Shown: positions 28,090 through 38,270, numbered from the stretch's first letter. The stretch: DNA of 64,000 bases from Bacillus sp. 2B10 (GCA_003946805.1 RPSH01000011.1:1-64000), one strand, 5' to 3'. The notes: generated by a model from the letters alone, not told the origin. Translations and numbers: made by a program.

Positions 28090-29268
28090 ATGAATCCGGC
28101 TGCGCGTACCCAGGCAGCGATCGATCTGGTCGATGCGATCCTCGATGGCGCCCGTACCGGCGGGGCGGCGGCGGACCAGATCGCGAAGCGGTTTTTCGCG
28201 GCGCGCCGCTATGCCGGGTCGAAGGACCGCCGCGCGATCCGCACGCTGGCCTATGAAGCGGTCCGTCGCTTCGGTCCGGTGCCCGCGACGGCGCGCTCGG
28301 CGATCGTCGCGCTGGCGGACGCCGATGCCGATCTTGCCGCGACCTTCGACGGATCGTCCTATGGTCCGGCACCGATCCTTGCCGACGAACCGCGCGCCGA
28401 ACCGGGGCTGGCCCCGGCATGGCTGGTGGAGGCGTTCCACGCCTCGGGCCTCGACGACGGCGAACTGGCCGCGCTGCTCGACCGCGCGCCGCTCGACCTG
28501 CGGGTCAACCCGCTGCGCGCCGACCGGGCGGCGGTGCTGGCCGAACTGGGCGGCGATCCCGCGCCCGACTTGCCCGACGCGATCCGCCTGCCCGCCGATA
28601 CACTGCCCGACAGCGAGGTGCTGCGCGACGGCCGGGCTGAGGTGCAGGATTTCGGCAGCCAGATCGTGTCGCTCGCCACCTGCGCCGAACCCGGCGGTTT
28701 CGCGGTCGACCTGTGCGCGGGCGGCGGTGGCAAGACGCTGGCGATCGCGGCGCAGATGGCGGGGGAGGGGCGCATCCTCGCCACCGATACCGACCGCCCG
28801 CGCCTGTCGCGCCTCGCGCCGCGCGCCGCGCGCGCCGGCGTGACCATCGCCGAACCGCGTCTGCTCGATCCCGGCAAGGAATCGGCGATGCTGGCGGATG
28901 TCGCGGGACAGGCCGACTGGGTGATGGTCGATGCCCCCTGTTCGGGCACCGGCACGTGGCGCCGCAATCCGGAGGCGCGCTGGCGGCTGACCCCCGACCG
29001 GCTCGACCGGGTGGTGGCGACGCAGGCGCGGCTGCTCGACATCGCCGCCGGCCTGACGTCGGCGACAGGCACGATCACCTATGTCGTGTGTTCGCTACTC
29101 GATGCCGAGGGCCGGGAACAGGTCGATGCGTTTCTGGCGCGCAACGCGGGCTGGCATGCGCTGCCGCTTGCATTGCCGCGCGGGCGCGTCCACGGTCCGG
29201 GCATGCGCCTGACCCCGGCATCCGATTCCACCGACGGTTTCTTCGTCGCACGCCTCGGCCGGGGATGA
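28090..29268 (+). CDS. RsmB/NOP2-family RNA cytosine-5 methyltransferase
   Basis: A 392-residue SAM-dependent enzyme methylating cytosine C5 in rRNA or tRNA. The SAM motif is AVDLCAGGGGKTLAIAAQM; the motif IV cysteine is in DAPCSGTGTWRRNPEARW and the catalytic motif VI cysteine in VVCSLLDAEG. The N terminus holds a NusB-like helical region rather than a PUA domain. Start MNPAARTQAAIDL chosen for GGAAG about 7 bases upstream; a longer in-frame start lacks one. Which base it modifies cannot be decided here. Confidence 0.9.
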   Translation: MNPAARTQAAIDLVDAILDGARTGGAAADQIAKRFFAARRYAGSKDRRAIRTLAYEAVRRFGPVPATARSAIVALADADADLAATFDGSSYGPAPILADEPRAEPGLAPAWLVEAFHASGLDDGELAALLDRAPLDLRVNPLRADRAAVLAELGGDPAPDLPDAIRLPADTLPDSEVLRDGRAEVQDFGSQIVSLATCAEPGGFAVDLCAGGGGKTLAIAAQMAGEGRILATDTDRPRLSRLAPRAARAGVTIAEPRLLDPGKESAMLADVAGQADWVMVDAPCSGTGTWRRNPEARWRLTPDRLDRVVATQARLLDIAAGLTSATGTITYVVCSLLDAEGREQVDAFLARNAGWHALPLALPRGRVHGPGMRLTPASDSTDGFFVARLGRG

Positions 29269-29297
29269 GCACGCCTGTCGCCTGGTCGGAGAAGTTG

Positions 29298-29819
29298 ATG
29301 CGGTTCACCTCGGTTTCGGTCGCGGGCGCGCTCGCGCTGGTATGCGCGTCGACCTCGCTCAGCGGCCAGCGTCCCGATAACCAGGTCGATCCGCGCTCGA
29401 TGGCGCTGCTGCAACAGGGTCGCGCCGCACAGGCCGCTGGCGACACCACGGCCGCGACCGGCTTCATCGAAAGCGCGCTGGTCGTCGATCCGCGCAACCG
29501 CGCCGCCTATATCACGCTGGCCGACATCGCCCGCACGCAGGGCCTGCCCGGCAAGTCGATCCGCCTGTACCGCGAGGCGCTGAGCCTCGAGCCGAACGAC
29601 GTCGTCGCGCTGAAGGGCGAGGGCGAGGCACTGGTGCAGAAAGGCGCCGTGACCCGCGCCCGCGACACGCTGGCCAAGCTGAAGACCGTCTGCGGCGCGA
29701 CCTGTCCGGCGGCGAACGAACTCGCGGCCGTCATCGCCAGGGGGCCGCCGGTCACCGCGACCGCGCAACAGACCCCGGCCGTCGTCCCTGGCGCCCCGAA
29801 ACCTGCCACGCCGCAATAA
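29298..29819 (+). CDS. Secreted tetratricopeptide-repeat protein
   Basis: A 173-residue exported protein. MRFTSVSVAGALALVCASTSLSG is the signal peptide, chosen as start because GGAG lies 6 bases upstream; an ATG at 29265 overlapping the previous stop is an alternative. Three TPR-like helical pairs follow (MALLQQGRAAQAAGDTTAATG; NRAAYITLADIARTQGLPGKS; EPNDVVALKGEGEALVQKGA). A proline/alanine tail ends the protein, and two cysteines in TVCGATCPAA may pair. It probably acts as a periplasmic protein-binding scaffold. Confidence 0.75.
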   Translation: MRFTSVSVAGALALVCASTSLSGQRPDNQVDPRSMALLQQGRAAQAAGDTTAATGFIESALVVDPRNRAAYITLADIARTQGLPGKSIRLYREALSLEPNDVVALKGEGEALVQKGAVTRARDTLAKLKTVCGATCPAANELAAVIARGPPVTATAQQTPAVVPGAPKPATPQ

Positions 29820-29840
29820 TTTCATCAGGGAGCGCCACGA

Positions 29841-30602
29841 ATGTCGATGTCGATGCTGCCGATCGCCACGTTGTTCGCCATATCCGCCCCGGCGCAGGAC
29901 GCTGCCGAACGTGCGCCGACGATCCAGGTGCTTGGTACCGCCACCGTCGAGACGCCACCCGATCGCGCCCGCATCAGCTATTGGGTGAATGGCGAGGGCA
30001 AGACCGCCGACGCGGCCAGCGCCGCCCTCGCTGCCCGGAACACGGCCGTCGTCGATGGTGTCCGCACCTTGCTGGGGCGCGGTGCCGAGGTTACCGCGAG
30101 CGAAGTCAGCGTGACCCAGGTTCGTGGTCCCGACTGCGACCGGCAGGGCGGCTATACGCCCCGACTGAGCGAGGGGCCGTGTGCGGTCATCGGCCATGTT
30201 GCAACCTTGCAGGGCCACATAAGGACCGCCGTCGTCGACAAGGCCGCCACGGCCGTCGGCCTCGTCGCCCGGCTGGGCGCGCGTGACGCGCGGATACAGG
30301 CATATGAACTGGGCGACCGCAGCGCGGCGTTGCGTCGCGCAACGGCGGCGGCCGTGGCCGATGCGCGTGCCCGGGCCGAAGCGCTTGCGACCGGCGCGGG
30401 CGTCCGGCTCGGCGAACTGATCGCCCTGAACGATCCGAACGCCTCGAATGACGAAGTCAACGACGCGGGCGTGCGACGCCGCATCATGAACGACCTCGCG
30501 GCGCCGCCCGCGATGCTGGCGACGGCTGTTCCGATCGCCGTGACGCCGCGCCCGATCCAGACCCAGGCCCGCGTCAACGCCCGCTTCGCCATCGCGCGCT
30601 GA
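29841..30602 (+). CDS. SIMPL-domain (DUF541) periplasmic protein
   Basis: A 253-residue exported protein with a short signal (MLPIATLFAISAPAQ). The SIMPL pattern is clear: PTIQVLGTATVETPPDRARISYWVNGEGKTAD, then AVVDGVRTLLGRGAE and AVADARARAEALATGAGVRLGELIALND. Family members such as E. coli YggE reduce oxidative damage or form ring assemblies; the role is not settled. It starts 21 bp after the TPR gene and probably shares its transcript. It converges on rsmA with a 9-bp gap. Confidence 0.85.
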   Translation: MSMSMLPIATLFAISAPAQDAAERAPTIQVLGTATVETPPDRARISYWVNGEGKTADAASAALAARNTAVVDGVRTLLGRGAEVTASEVSVTQVRGPDCDRQGGYTPRLSEGPCAVIGHVATLQGHIRTAVVDKAATAVGLVARLGARDARIQAYELGDRSAALRRATAAAVADARARAEALATGAGVRLGELIALNDPNASNDEVNDAGVRRRIMNDLAAPPAMLATAVPIAVTPRPIQTQARVNARFAIAR

Positions 30603-30611
30603 TCGGCGCGC

Positions 30612-31442
30612 CTACCCCAGCATCCGCGCCAGCGCCACGAACTCGGCGACGGACACCGTTTCCGCCCGCCGCGTCACGTCGATCCCGATCGTTCCGGCCG
30701 CCTCGATTGCGCCGGGCACCGCCTTCAGGCTCTGCCGCAGCATCTTGCGCCGCTGCCCGAATGCCGCCGCGGTCAGCCGCTCCAGCACCTTGAGCGGAGC
30801 GCCCTCCGGCGCGCCGGTCGGCACGACATGGACCACCGCCGACATGACCTTGGGCGGTGGGGTGAACGCGCTGCGATGTACCGGCATCGCGATCCGCGCG
30901 CTGCTGCGCCACTGGGCCAGCACCGCCAGCCGGCCATAGGCGTCGTCGTTCGCCTGCGCCACGATCCGGTCGGCGACCTCGCGCTGGAACATCAGCGTCA
31001 GGCTCTGCCACCATGGCCGCCAGTCGGCGGACAGCCACCCGACGAACAGCGCGGTGCCGACATTGTACGGCAGGTTCGACGCGATATGCGGCCGCCCGTC
31101 GAACAGCGACGGCGCATCGATCTCCAGCGCATCGCCCTCGATCACGCGCAGCCGGCCCGGAAACGCCGCGCCCAGTTCCTCCAGCGCCGGGATGCACCGC
31201 CGGTCGCGCTCGATCGCGGTGACCTTCGCCCCCGCCAGCAACAGCGCACGCGTCAGCCCGCCCGGACCCGGCCCGACCTCAAGCACGTCCTGGTCGTGCA
31301 GGTCGCCCGGCACCCGCGCGATCCGGTCGAGCAGTTGCTGGTCGAACAGGAAATTCTGTCCCAGCGCCTTGTTCGCCGACAGGTCGTGGCGCTTGATGAC
31401 CTCGCGCAGTGGCGGCAGGTCGGTGACGGGCGCGACGCTCAT
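30612..31442 (-). CDS. rsmA: 16S rRNA dimethyladenosine transferase
   Basis: Dimethylates two adjacent adenines (A1518, A1519 in E. coli numbering) near the 3' end of 16S rRNA during 30S maturation. The 276 residues show [14 protein letters not shown], the SAM motif [16 protein letters not shown], the catalytic NLPYN in [13 protein letters not shown], and the C-terminal [14 protein letters not shown] and [12 protein letters not shown] helices. The ATG overlaps the pdxA stop (ATGA), making it the last gene of lptD-surA-pdxA-rsmA. Confidence 0.97.
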   Translation of the reverse strand: MSVAPVTDLPPLREVIKRHDLSANKALGQNFLFDQQLLDRIARVPGDLHDQDVLEVGPGPGGLTRALLLAGAKVTAIERDRRCIPALEELGAAFPGRLRVIEGDALEIDAPSLFDGRPHIASNLPYNVGTALFVGWLSADWRPWWQSLTLMFQREVADRIVAQANDDAYGRLAVLAQWRSSARIAMPVHRSAFTPPPKVMSAVVHVVPTGAPEGAPLKVLERLTAAAFGQRRKMLRQSLKAVPGAIEAAGTIGIDVTRRAETVSVAEFVALARMLG

Positions 31443-32434
31443 GCCGCGGCGCGACGCGCGGCGGCGGCCCCGGCCATGCGGATCGCGGCGATCATCGCGC
31501 CCGGTTCGGCGCTGTCCTGCCCGGCGATATCGAACGCGGTGCCATGATCGGGCGAGGTCCGCACGATCGGCAGCCCCAGCGTGATGTTGACCCCGTCGTC
31601 GAAATGCAGCGTCTTGATCGGGATCAGCGCCTGGTCGTGATAGGCGCACAGCGCGGCGTCATAGCGCGCCCGCGCGCGCGGGTGGAACATCGTGTCGGCC
31701 GCCAGCGGCCCGACGATATCGATCCCCTCGGCCCGCAACAGTTCGACCGCGGGCAGCATCACCTCGATCTCCTCGCGCCCGATCGCGCCGCCTTCGCCAG
31801 CATGGGGGTTGATCCCCGCCAGCGCGAGGCGCGGGGCGTCGATCCCGAAGTCGCGCGTCAGCCCGCGCGCCGTCGCCCGGCCGCGCGACACGATCAGGTC
31901 GGTGGTCAGCGCCATCGGCACCCGCGCCAGCGGTTCGTGGATCGTGATCGGCACCACGCGCAGCGTCGGCCCGGCCAGCATCATCACCGCATTCTCGCGT
32001 GCCACGCCGCAGCGTTCGGCCACGAACTCGGTCTGCCCGGGATAGTCGAAGCCGATGCGGTACAGTTCCGCCTTGGACACGGGCGCCGTCACCAGCCCCG
32101 ATGCGGCATCCGACCGCGCCAGCCCGGCGGCGAGTTCGAGCGACTGCAACGCACAGCGCGCCCCGCCGATATCGGGCCGCCCCGGCACGATCGGGTCGCC
32201 GTCGACCACCGCCACCACCGGCAGCGCCCGCCCGAACACGCGCATCGCGTCGCGCGGGTCGTCGATCCGCTCGACCGGGCCGTTCCACACTGCCGAGACC
32301 GCGCGCACGTCGCCGACCGCGAAGAAACAGGGCAGCGAGTCGCTGTCGCGCCGCGCCCATGCCTTGGCGATGATCTCGGGCCCGATCCCGGCGGGATCGC
32401 CCATCGACAGGGCGAGGGGAGCGATCGGCCGCAC
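31439..32434 (-). CDS. pdxA: 4-hydroxythreonine-4-phosphate dehydrogenase
   Basis: Oxidises 4-phosphohydroxy-L-threonine in pyridoxal-phosphate synthesis. The 331 residues begin at GTG ([23 protein letters not shown]). [28 protein letters not shown] carries the substrate loop, and [16 protein letters not shown] and [42 protein letters not shown] carry the metal histidines. It starts 13 bp after surA stops and its TGA overlaps the rsmA ATG. Confidence 0.96.
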   Translation of the reverse strand: MRPIAPLALSMGDPAGIGPEIIAKAWARRDSDSLPCFFAVGDVRAVSAVWNGPVERIDDPRDAMRVFGRALPVVAVVDGDPIVPGRPDIGGARCALQSLELAAGLARSDAASGLVTAPVSKAELYRIGFDYPGQTEFVAERCGVARENAVMMLAGPTLRVVPITIHEPLARVPMALTTDLIVSRGRATARGLTRDFGIDAPRLALAGINPHAGEGGAIGREEIEVMLPAVELLRAEGIDIVGPLAADTMFHPRARARYDAALCAYHDQALIPIKTLHFDDGVNITLGLPIVRTSPDHGTAFDIAGQDSAEPGAMIAAIRMAGAAAARRAAA

Positions 32435-32447
32435 CGCGCCCGCTGCC

Positions 32448-33827
32448 TCAACGATACTCGATCACCGCATCACGCCGCAGATCGCGCATCATCCGCTGCG
32501 CCCGCAGGTTGACGCGCTCCTGCTCCAGCCCCTGCTGGATCTGCTGCGCCGACGGGATGCCCGCGGTGCGCGGGTCCTCGCGACCGCACAGCACCAGCAC
32601 GCGCACGCCGTCCTTGGGCGATCCGAAGGGCGGGGTCGCCTGTCCGACGTTCAGCTTCAGGACGATATCCTGCAATGCCGGCGGCAGGCTGCGCAGCACT
32701 ACCGCGTCATTGTCGACGATCTCCGCCTTCTGCGCCTGCGCGATCTTGGTCGCGTCGCCGCAGCCGCGAATCCCCTGCGTCGCTTCGGTGAAGGCGGCGA
32801 CCTTGGCGCTCGCCTGCGCCTCGGTCGTGCCGGCGGGGAAGGGCAGGAACAGCTGGCGCAACGCCAGCTTGGCGTCGCGCGGATCGGCCATCAGCACCTG
32901 CCGCTTGTCGGCGAGGTACAGGATCGAATAGCCGCCCGGCACCTCGATCGGTCCGGCGATCTGGCCGACCTGCATCTGCGTCGCGGCACGCTGCAACTGG
33001 TCGGGCAGCATGTTCAGCCGCACGAAGCCCAGGTCGCCACCGACCGCGCGGGTCGACGCTTCGGAGAAATTGCGTGCGAAATATTCGAACGGCGCACCCT
33101 GGCGGATCTGTTCGATCATCTTCTGCATGCCCGCCTGCACCTCGGGCGCGCGATCGGGCGTTGCCGCCATGTAGATTTCGCGAAGGCTGTATTCCTCGGT
33201 GCCCTTCGACGCTTCCATGCGCGCGATCACCGCGGCGACTTCCTCCTCGCCGACGTTGACGAACGGCTCGACCTGCTTGCGCAGCAATCGGCTCCACGCC
33301 AGTTCGCCCTCGATCTGGCGGCGCAGCGAACGGTCCGACGACCCGACCGTGCGCAGATAGGCGCGCAGCTGCTCCGGCGTCTGGTTGAAGCGCTGCTTGG
33401 CCAGGCGGTTGAAGCTCTGCCCCAACTCGGCGGTGGTCACGGTGATGTCCTTGGCCTTGGCCTGCTGGATCTGCAGCGTCTCGTCGATCAGCTGCCGCAC
33501 GACCTGCGCGCGCAGCACTTCGCGATCGGCGTCGCTCAGCTTGAAATCGTTCAGCGCGACGATCAGCGCCATGCGCTGGTCGACGTCGGTGCCAGTCAGC
33601 ACCGTGTCGTTCACGATCGCCGTCGGCTTGCGGATATTGGGGTCCAGCTTGCCGAAGATCGTCGGGTTGCCCGGCAGGTTCAGGTTGGCGCCCGGCACCT
33701 CCTGCGCATCGCCGACCGTCTGGGCCGCCAGCGTGGCGGCGGCGGCAACGGCGGCGAAACCGGCGATCGAACGGCCGATGCGGCCGATAGTCACGATGTT
33801 CTTGGTCACTTGGTCGTCATATCCCAT
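32448..33827 (-). CDS. surA: Periplasmic chaperone and peptidyl-prolyl isomerase SurA
   Basis: Escorts unfolded outer-membrane proteins, LptD among them, across the periplasm. About 459 residues: signal region (IGRIGRSIAGFAAVAAAATLAAQ), the SurA N-terminal helical domain (residues about 70-200, with RQLIDETLQIQQAKAKDI), and a parvulin domain with YSLREIYMA, FARNFSEASTRAVGGDLGFV and GPIEVPGGYSILYLADKR. ATG at 33827 lacks a ribosome site; GTG at 33809, six codons later, is a fair alternative. It lies between lptD and pdxA, the standard proteobacterial arrangement. Confidence 0.92.
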   Translation of the reverse strand: MGYDDQVTKNIVTIGRIGRSIAGFAAVAAAATLAAQTVGDAQEVPGANLNLPGNPTIFGKLDPNIRKPTAIVNDTVLTGTDVDQRMALIVALNDFKLSDADREVLRAQVVRQLIDETLQIQQAKAKDITVTTAELGQSFNRLAKQRFNQTPEQLRAYLRTVGSSDRSLRRQIEGELAWSRLLRKQVEPFVNVGEEEVAAVIARMEASKGTEEYSLREIYMAATPDRAPEVQAGMQKMIEQIRQGAPFEYFARNFSEASTRAVGGDLGFVRLNMLPDQLQRAATQMQVGQIAGPIEVPGGYSILYLADKRQVLMADPRDAKLALRQLFLPFPAGTTEAQASAKVAAFTEATQGIRGCGDATKIAQAQKAEIVDNDAVVLRSLPPALQDIVLKLNVGQATPPFGSPKDGVRVLVLCGREDPRTAGIPSAQQIQQGLEQERVNLRAQRMMRDLRRDAVIEYR

Positions 33828-33895
33828 GCGCGCGTGATCGGGGCGGTGCCGCATCATTCGGGCAAATTCATGGCCCGCCGCGCCTGAACAGAGCC

Positions 33896-36133
33896 TTATC
33901 GCCCCAGGTTCTTCAATGCCAGCGTTACCAGATAACTGCTGCCGTTGCGCGCGTCGCCGATGCGCTGGTAATCGCGCTTCCACGTCAGGCCCAGCCGCAG
34001 GCAGTCGTCCTCATACTGGAAACCCACCCGGTGGCGTATCGGATCGAACCCGTCCGAAATCGACAGCGAATCCTCCGACTTGTCGGTCAGGTCGACCGTG
34101 GCGGAGGCGAAGGCGGACCAGAACGGCCCGAACGCCGCCCGACCGGCGACGCGCACTTCCTCGCGGTCCTGCAAATCCTCCAGCTCGGCGATATCGCGGT
34201 TGAGACGCAGATAGCCGACCTGGACATAGGTCCGCCGGCTGCCGACCGTCGCGTCCAGCTCGTTGAGGCGCAGCTTCGCCCCGTCCTTGTCCAGCCGGTA
34301 GCGGTGGGTGAAGGTCACGAATTCGCGGAACCGGATGTCGGTGCGCCCGACGATGTCGGAAAACCGGTCGTCCAGCCCGGTGCCGCTCGGCAGGATGCTG
34401 GCGCGCTGGCTCGCGCGGTAGCTCTGCCCGACCGTCGCCAGCACCGCCACGCCCGGCAGGTCGAGCGCATAGTCGAGGCCATAGGTGACGCGCGACGAAT
34501 CCTCGAACCGGTCGTATCCGGCGAAGCGGTTGAGCGCGAACAGGTTCGAATCCTCCAGGTCGACCGCGCGCGCATCCTCGTTCGGGACAGCCAGATTGGC
34601 GATCTTCGGTGACGCGACGAGCTGCACCCGCGGGCTGATCCGTTGCGTGCCGCGCCCGATCGCACCGACGAAGGGCCAGCGCACATCGACCGCCACCGCC
34701 GCGATCCCGCGTGGGGTGAAGCCTTCGTCGCCGCGATAGCTCAGCACCGCCGTATCGATCGTATCGCGCGCGTTATAGGCGTCGGCGCGGGCATAGCCGG
34801 TGAACGTCACTTCCTGCCCCAGCGGCGTGTAGCGTGTCAGGTCCCATCGCGCGGCGGCAAAGGCGCGCTGCGTATCCTGCCCCTCGCTCCGGCTGATCGC
34901 CAGCGTGTTGAGCTGCACCTGCGCCACGCCGCCCAGCAACCCGTTGAAGCGACGGCGATAGTCGATCTCGGGCAGCGCGATCGGCTGCATCCCCTGATCG
35001 TCGCCGACCCGCAGCGTCTGCACCGCCCAGCCGCTGATCGTCAGCATCGAATCCCGGTCGATCCGCTCGACCGTCACATTGTTGCGCAACCGGTCGTCGC
35101 GCGAAATGTCGTAGCGGCGCAGGAACGTCTGGTCGGTGGCGTAGCGCAGCGATCCCGACACGGCCCAGTTGGGGTTCAGCTGGAACCGGCCGACCGTGTC
35201 GATATAGCCGCGAAACGACTGTTCGGTGCCGGTCGGCGACGCGCCGAGCACCAGGTCGTCGCTGCGCCGGCTGACCGTGGCATAGCCCTGTACCCGGTAC
35301 GCGCCCTTGCTCGACAGCGACCGGTAATCCGCCTGCAACATCGGCAGTACTGCGGTGAAGACGTGCGGCGTGATCGTCAGGTCGCGATTGGGCGCGAGGC
35401 TGACGTAATAGGGGACGGCGACTTCCAGCCCGTTGACCCGGTCGAGCCGGATCGACGGCGCCAGCAACCCCGAATCGCTGCCGTCGCCGATCGAATGCGA
35501 AAAGGACGGCAGCGGGATCGTCGGCAGGCCGAAGATGGTCAGGCCCGCACCGGTATAGCGGATGCGCTTGCGCGTCGGGTCGTAGCGGACGCGCAGCGCG
35601 GTGATCTTCCACGACGGTTCCTTGGGGCACCCGGCCGAATTGGTGACCGAACACGGCGTGTAGGCCGCGCTCTCGACCGTGACGACGCCATTGTCCGATC
35701 GCGTGCCGCGCTTCGCCGCGATCCGCCCGCCCTCGTCCAGCACGACCAGCATGTTGTCGACCACGCCGTCCTTCAGGCTGTCGGTCAGCTCGATGCGGTC
35801 GCCATAGGCGATGTCGCCCTGCGGGTTGGTGACCGCGATATTGCCGTCGGCGACGACCTGTCCGGTCTTGCGGTTCCATGTCACCCGGTCGGCGCGCAGG
35901 CGGTTGCCGTCGCGCAGCAGCCGCACCTCGCCCGACGCGGTCACGACCTCGCCCCGGCTGTCATATTCCAGCAGGTCGGACGAGAAATCGATCTGGTCCC
36001 CGGTCGCGGGCGTCGGCAGCGCGCTTTCCGGCGGCGGGGGCGGGGCGACACGATCCTGCAGGTCCTGCGCCAGGGCAGGGCCCGCGACCGCCAGCGTCAG
36101 GCCAAGGGCAAGCGACCCGAACGAACGCTTCAC
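33896..36133 (-). CDS. lptD: LPS-assembly protein LptD
   Basis: The outer-membrane beta-barrel that, with LptE, inserts lipopolysaccharide into the outer leaflet. The 745 residues begin at GTG with GGGGAAG 8 bases upstream. A signal peptide (to about residue 22) and a proline-rich linker come first. The OstA/jelly-roll domain includes DQIDFSSDLLEYDSRGEVVTASGEVRLLRDGNRLRADRV. A long barrel follows, ending YLVTLALKNLGR. Two cysteines in AAYTPCSVTNSAGCPKEPSW lie between the domains and one near the end (YEDDCLRLG), so at least one inter-domain disulfide is possible. First gene of its operon. Confidence 0.96.
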   Translation of the reverse strand: MKRSFGSLALGLTLAVAGPALAQDLQDRVAPPPPPESALPTPATGDQIDFSSDLLEYDSRGEVVTASGEVRLLRDGNRLRADRVTWNRKTGQVVADGNIAVTNPQGDIAYGDRIELTDSLKDGVVDNMLVVLDEGGRIAAKRGTRSDNGVVTVESAAYTPCSVTNSAGCPKEPSWKITALRVRYDPTRKRIRYTGAGLTIFGLPTIPLPSFSHSIGDGSDSGLLAPSIRLDRVNGLEVAVPYYVSLAPNRDLTITPHVFTAVLPMLQADYRSLSSKGAYRVQGYATVSRRSDDLVLGASPTGTEQSFRGYIDTVGRFQLNPNWAVSGSLRYATDQTFLRRYDISRDDRLRNNVTVERIDRDSMLTISGWAVQTLRVGDDQGMQPIALPEIDYRRRFNGLLGGVAQVQLNTLAISRSEGQDTQRAFAAARWDLTRYTPLGQEVTFTGYARADAYNARDTIDTAVLSYRGDEGFTPRGIAAVAVDVRWPFVGAIGRGTQRISPRVQLVASPKIANLAVPNEDARAVDLEDSNLFALNRFAGYDRFEDSSRVTYGLDYALDLPGVAVLATVGQSYRASQRASILPSGTGLDDRFSDIVGRTDIRFREFVTFTHRYRLDKDGAKLRLNELDATVGSRRTYVQVGYLRLNRDIAELEDLQDREEVRVAGRAAFGPFWSAFASATVDLTDKSEDSLSISDGFDPIRHRVGFQYEDDCLRLGLTWKRDYQRIGDARNGSSYLVTLALKNLGR

Positions 36134-36229
36134 TAGTTTCGCTTCCCCAAACCGTTGCCGCCCGCTGCCGGACGTTCGCTTCGCGCTATTGCACCGCGCG
36201 GCGGGAACCGCAATCGCCCTCGGGCCGCT

Positions 36230-36258
36230 TTACCTGCCCGTCACGCCGGGCCTAGAAG
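36230..36258 (+). promoter_or_regulatory. Putative pepA promoter
   Basis: TTACCT, 17-bp spacer, TAGAAG; leader about 30 nt carrying the AAGGA ribosome site. Confidence 0.4.
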
Positions 36259-36295
36259 ACGTCCGCGCCGCGCGCGGCAACACCAAAGGATGCTC

Positions 36296-37771
36296 ATGTC
36301 GATCTCGATCCGTTTCGCCCCCGACCGGGGAACCGCCAACGCCCTCGTGCTGCCCATCGCCACCGGCGGGCTCGACCGGATCGGCGGTGCGGGCCTCGAC
36401 GGGGCGGTCGCCACGCTGGTCGCGGGCGCGGCAAGGGCCGGCCGCTTCGATGGCGAGGCCGGGTCGATGGCGGAAATCTTCGTCGCGGGCGAAGGCGACA
36501 GCGCCGATCGCGTGATCCTGCTCGGCATCGGCGACGGCGCGGGGCCGGCGCTGGAGAAGGCTGGCGGCGCGCTGACCGGCCGCTTCCTGCTCTCGGGCCT
36601 GACCGAACTGACCGTCGACTTCACCGGCACGGCGGTGTCGGCGGCATCGGTCGCCCGCTTCGCCGCGACCGCCGCGCAGCGGGCATGGCGGCAGGACGGC
36701 TATCGCACGAAACTGCCCGAAAAGTCGAAGCCGACGCTGACCGGCCTGACCATCGTCGGCGCGCCCGACGGGATCGACGACGCCTTCGTCGCGGCCGATG
36801 CGCTGACCCGGGGGCTCGACCTGACCCGCACGCTCGTCACCGATCCGCCGAACATCCTCTATCCGGTCAGCTTCGTCGAGAAGTGCCGCGAACTGGAATC
36901 GCTCGGCGTCGAGCTGACGGTGCTCGACGATCGCCAGATGGCCGAACTCGGCATGGGCGCGCTGCTGGGCGTCAGCCTCGGCTCCGAAAAGGAAGCGCGG
37001 CTGCTCGCCATGCGCTGGAACGGCAAGGGGGAGGGCGATGTCGACCTCGCGCTGGTCGGCAAGGGCGTGACCTTCGACACCGGCGGCATCTCGCTCAAGC
37101 CCGGACCCGGCATGGAGGACATGAAGTGGGACATGGGCGGTGCCGGCGCGGTCGCCGGCGCGATGAAGGCGCTCGCCACGCGCAAGGCGAAGGCGAACGT
37201 GGTCGGCGTGGTCGGGCTGGTCGAGAACATGCCCGATGGCAAGGCGATGCGCCCCGGTGACGTCGTCACCAGCATGTCGGGCCAGACGATCGAGGTGCTC
37301 AACACCGATGCCGAAGGACGTCTCGTCCTGTGCGACGTGCTGACCTGGGTGCAGAAGACGCATGGCCCGAAGACGATCGTCGATCTGGCGACGCTGACCG
37401 GCGCGATGATAATCTCGCTTGGCAGCGAACATGGCGGCCTGTTCGCCAACGACGATTCGCTGGCCGACCAGCTGCTCGCCGCGTCGCGCGAATCGGGCGA
37501 CCTGCTGTGGCGCTTCCCGCTGTCGCCCGCGTACGACAAGCTGCTCGACAGCCCGATCGCCGACATGAAGAACATCGGCCCGCGCGGCGCCGGATCGATC
37601 ACCGCGGCGCAGTTCCTCAAGCGCTATATCGAGGACGGCGTCCGCTGGGCGCATCTCGACATCGCCGGCATGGTCTGGGCCGACAAGCCCGGCATCCATC
37701 ACGACAAGGGCGCAACCGGCTTCGGCGTGCGCCTGCTCGACCGGTTCGTCGCGGATAATTTCGAAGGCTGA
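36296..37771 (+). CDS. pepA: Leucyl aminopeptidase (M17, PepA)
   Basis: A 491-residue cytosolic hexameric exopeptidase removing N-terminal residues with two metal ions. Catalytic-domain motifs are intact: VGKGVTFDTGGISLKP (metal ligand K256 and D261), NTDAEGR at residues 336-342 with the metal-binding D and E, and the DLATLTGAM and GSITAAQFLKRY blocks. The N-terminal alpha/beta domain covers the first 170 residues. ATG at 36296 chosen: AAGGA lies 5 bases upstream. Some relatives also bind DNA; nothing here shows that. It diverges from lptD. Confidence 0.96.
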   Translation: MSISIRFAPDRGTANALVLPIATGGLDRIGGAGLDGAVATLVAGAARAGRFDGEAGSMAEIFVAGEGDSADRVILLGIGDGAGPALEKAGGALTGRFLLSGLTELTVDFTGTAVSAASVARFAATAAQRAWRQDGYRTKLPEKSKPTLTGLTIVGAPDGIDDAFVAADALTRGLDLTRTLVTDPPNILYPVSFVEKCRELESLGVELTVLDDRQMAELGMGALLGVSLGSEKEARLLAMRWNGKGEGDVDLALVGKGVTFDTGGISLKPGPGMEDMKWDMGGAGAVAGAMKALATRKAKANVVGVVGLVENMPDGKAMRPGDVVTSMSGQTIEVLNTDAEGRLVLCDVLTWVQKTHGPKTIVDLATLTGAMIISLGSEHGGLFANDDSLADQLLAASRESGDLLWRFPLSPAYDKLLDSPIADMKNIGPRGAGSITAAQFLKRYIEDGVRWAHLDIAGMVWADKPGIHHDKGATGFGVRLLDRFVADNFEG

Positions 37772-37788
37772 CGGAGACGTCCCTCACC

Positions 37789-37816
37789 CGTCATCCCGGC
37801 CTGCGCCGGGATGACG
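37789..37816. repeat. Dispersed palindromic element, half copy 6
   Basis: A single hairpin: CGTCATCCCGGC, loop CTGC, GCCGGGATGACG, a perfect 12-bp stem between pepA and holC. It could act as a transcript-end or stabilising structure for pepA, and it ends 14 bp before the holC start. Confidence 0.75.
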
Positions 37817-37829
37817 AAGGCGAATGCGC

Positions 37830-38267
37830 ATGAAAGTCGACTTCTATCACCTGACCCGCAGCCCGCTCGACCGCGTCCTGCCGCGCATCGCGCAGCGGCT
37901 TCACGACGATGGCGAGCGGCTGTTGCTGTTGTCCGACGATGCCGAACAGCGTCGACAACTCGACATGCTGCTATGGACCTATGCGCCCGACAGCTTCCTG
38001 CCCCATGCAGAGGCGGGGGCGGGCGACGATGCGCTGCAATCGGTGCTGATCGCCCCCGAACCGACCGACGCGAACGCCGCGCGCAACGTCGCGATCGTCG
38101 ACGGCCGCTGGCGCGACGCGGCGCTGGCCTTCGACCGCGCGTTCCATTTCTTCGGCGAGGACCACATCGCCGCCGCCCGCGCCGCGTGGAAAGGGCTGGC
38201 CGAGCGCGACGACGTCGAGCGGCGCTACTGGCGGCAGGGGGATGGCGGCTGGGAGCAGGCGGCGTAG
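37830..38267 (+). CDS. holC: DNA polymerase III subunit chi
   Basis: A 145-residue clamp-loader accessory protein that links polymerase III to single-strand-binding protein. It has the family opening VDFYHLTRSPLDRVLPRIAQRLHDDGERLLLLSDD, LLWTYAPDSFLPHA, and FHFFGEDHIAAARAAWKGL at the end. ATG at 37830 is preferred over 37824 for spacing to AAGG. It sits between pepA and ndk, a common alphaproteobacterial neighbourhood. Confidence 0.93.
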   Translation: MKVDFYHLTRSPLDRVLPRIAQRLHDDGERLLLLSDDAEQRRQLDMLLWTYAPDSFLPHAEAGAGDDALQSVLIAPEPTDANAARNVAIVDGRWRDAALAFDRAFHFFGEDHIAAARAAWKGLAERDDVERRYWRQGDGGWEQAA

Positions 38268-38270
38268 CGC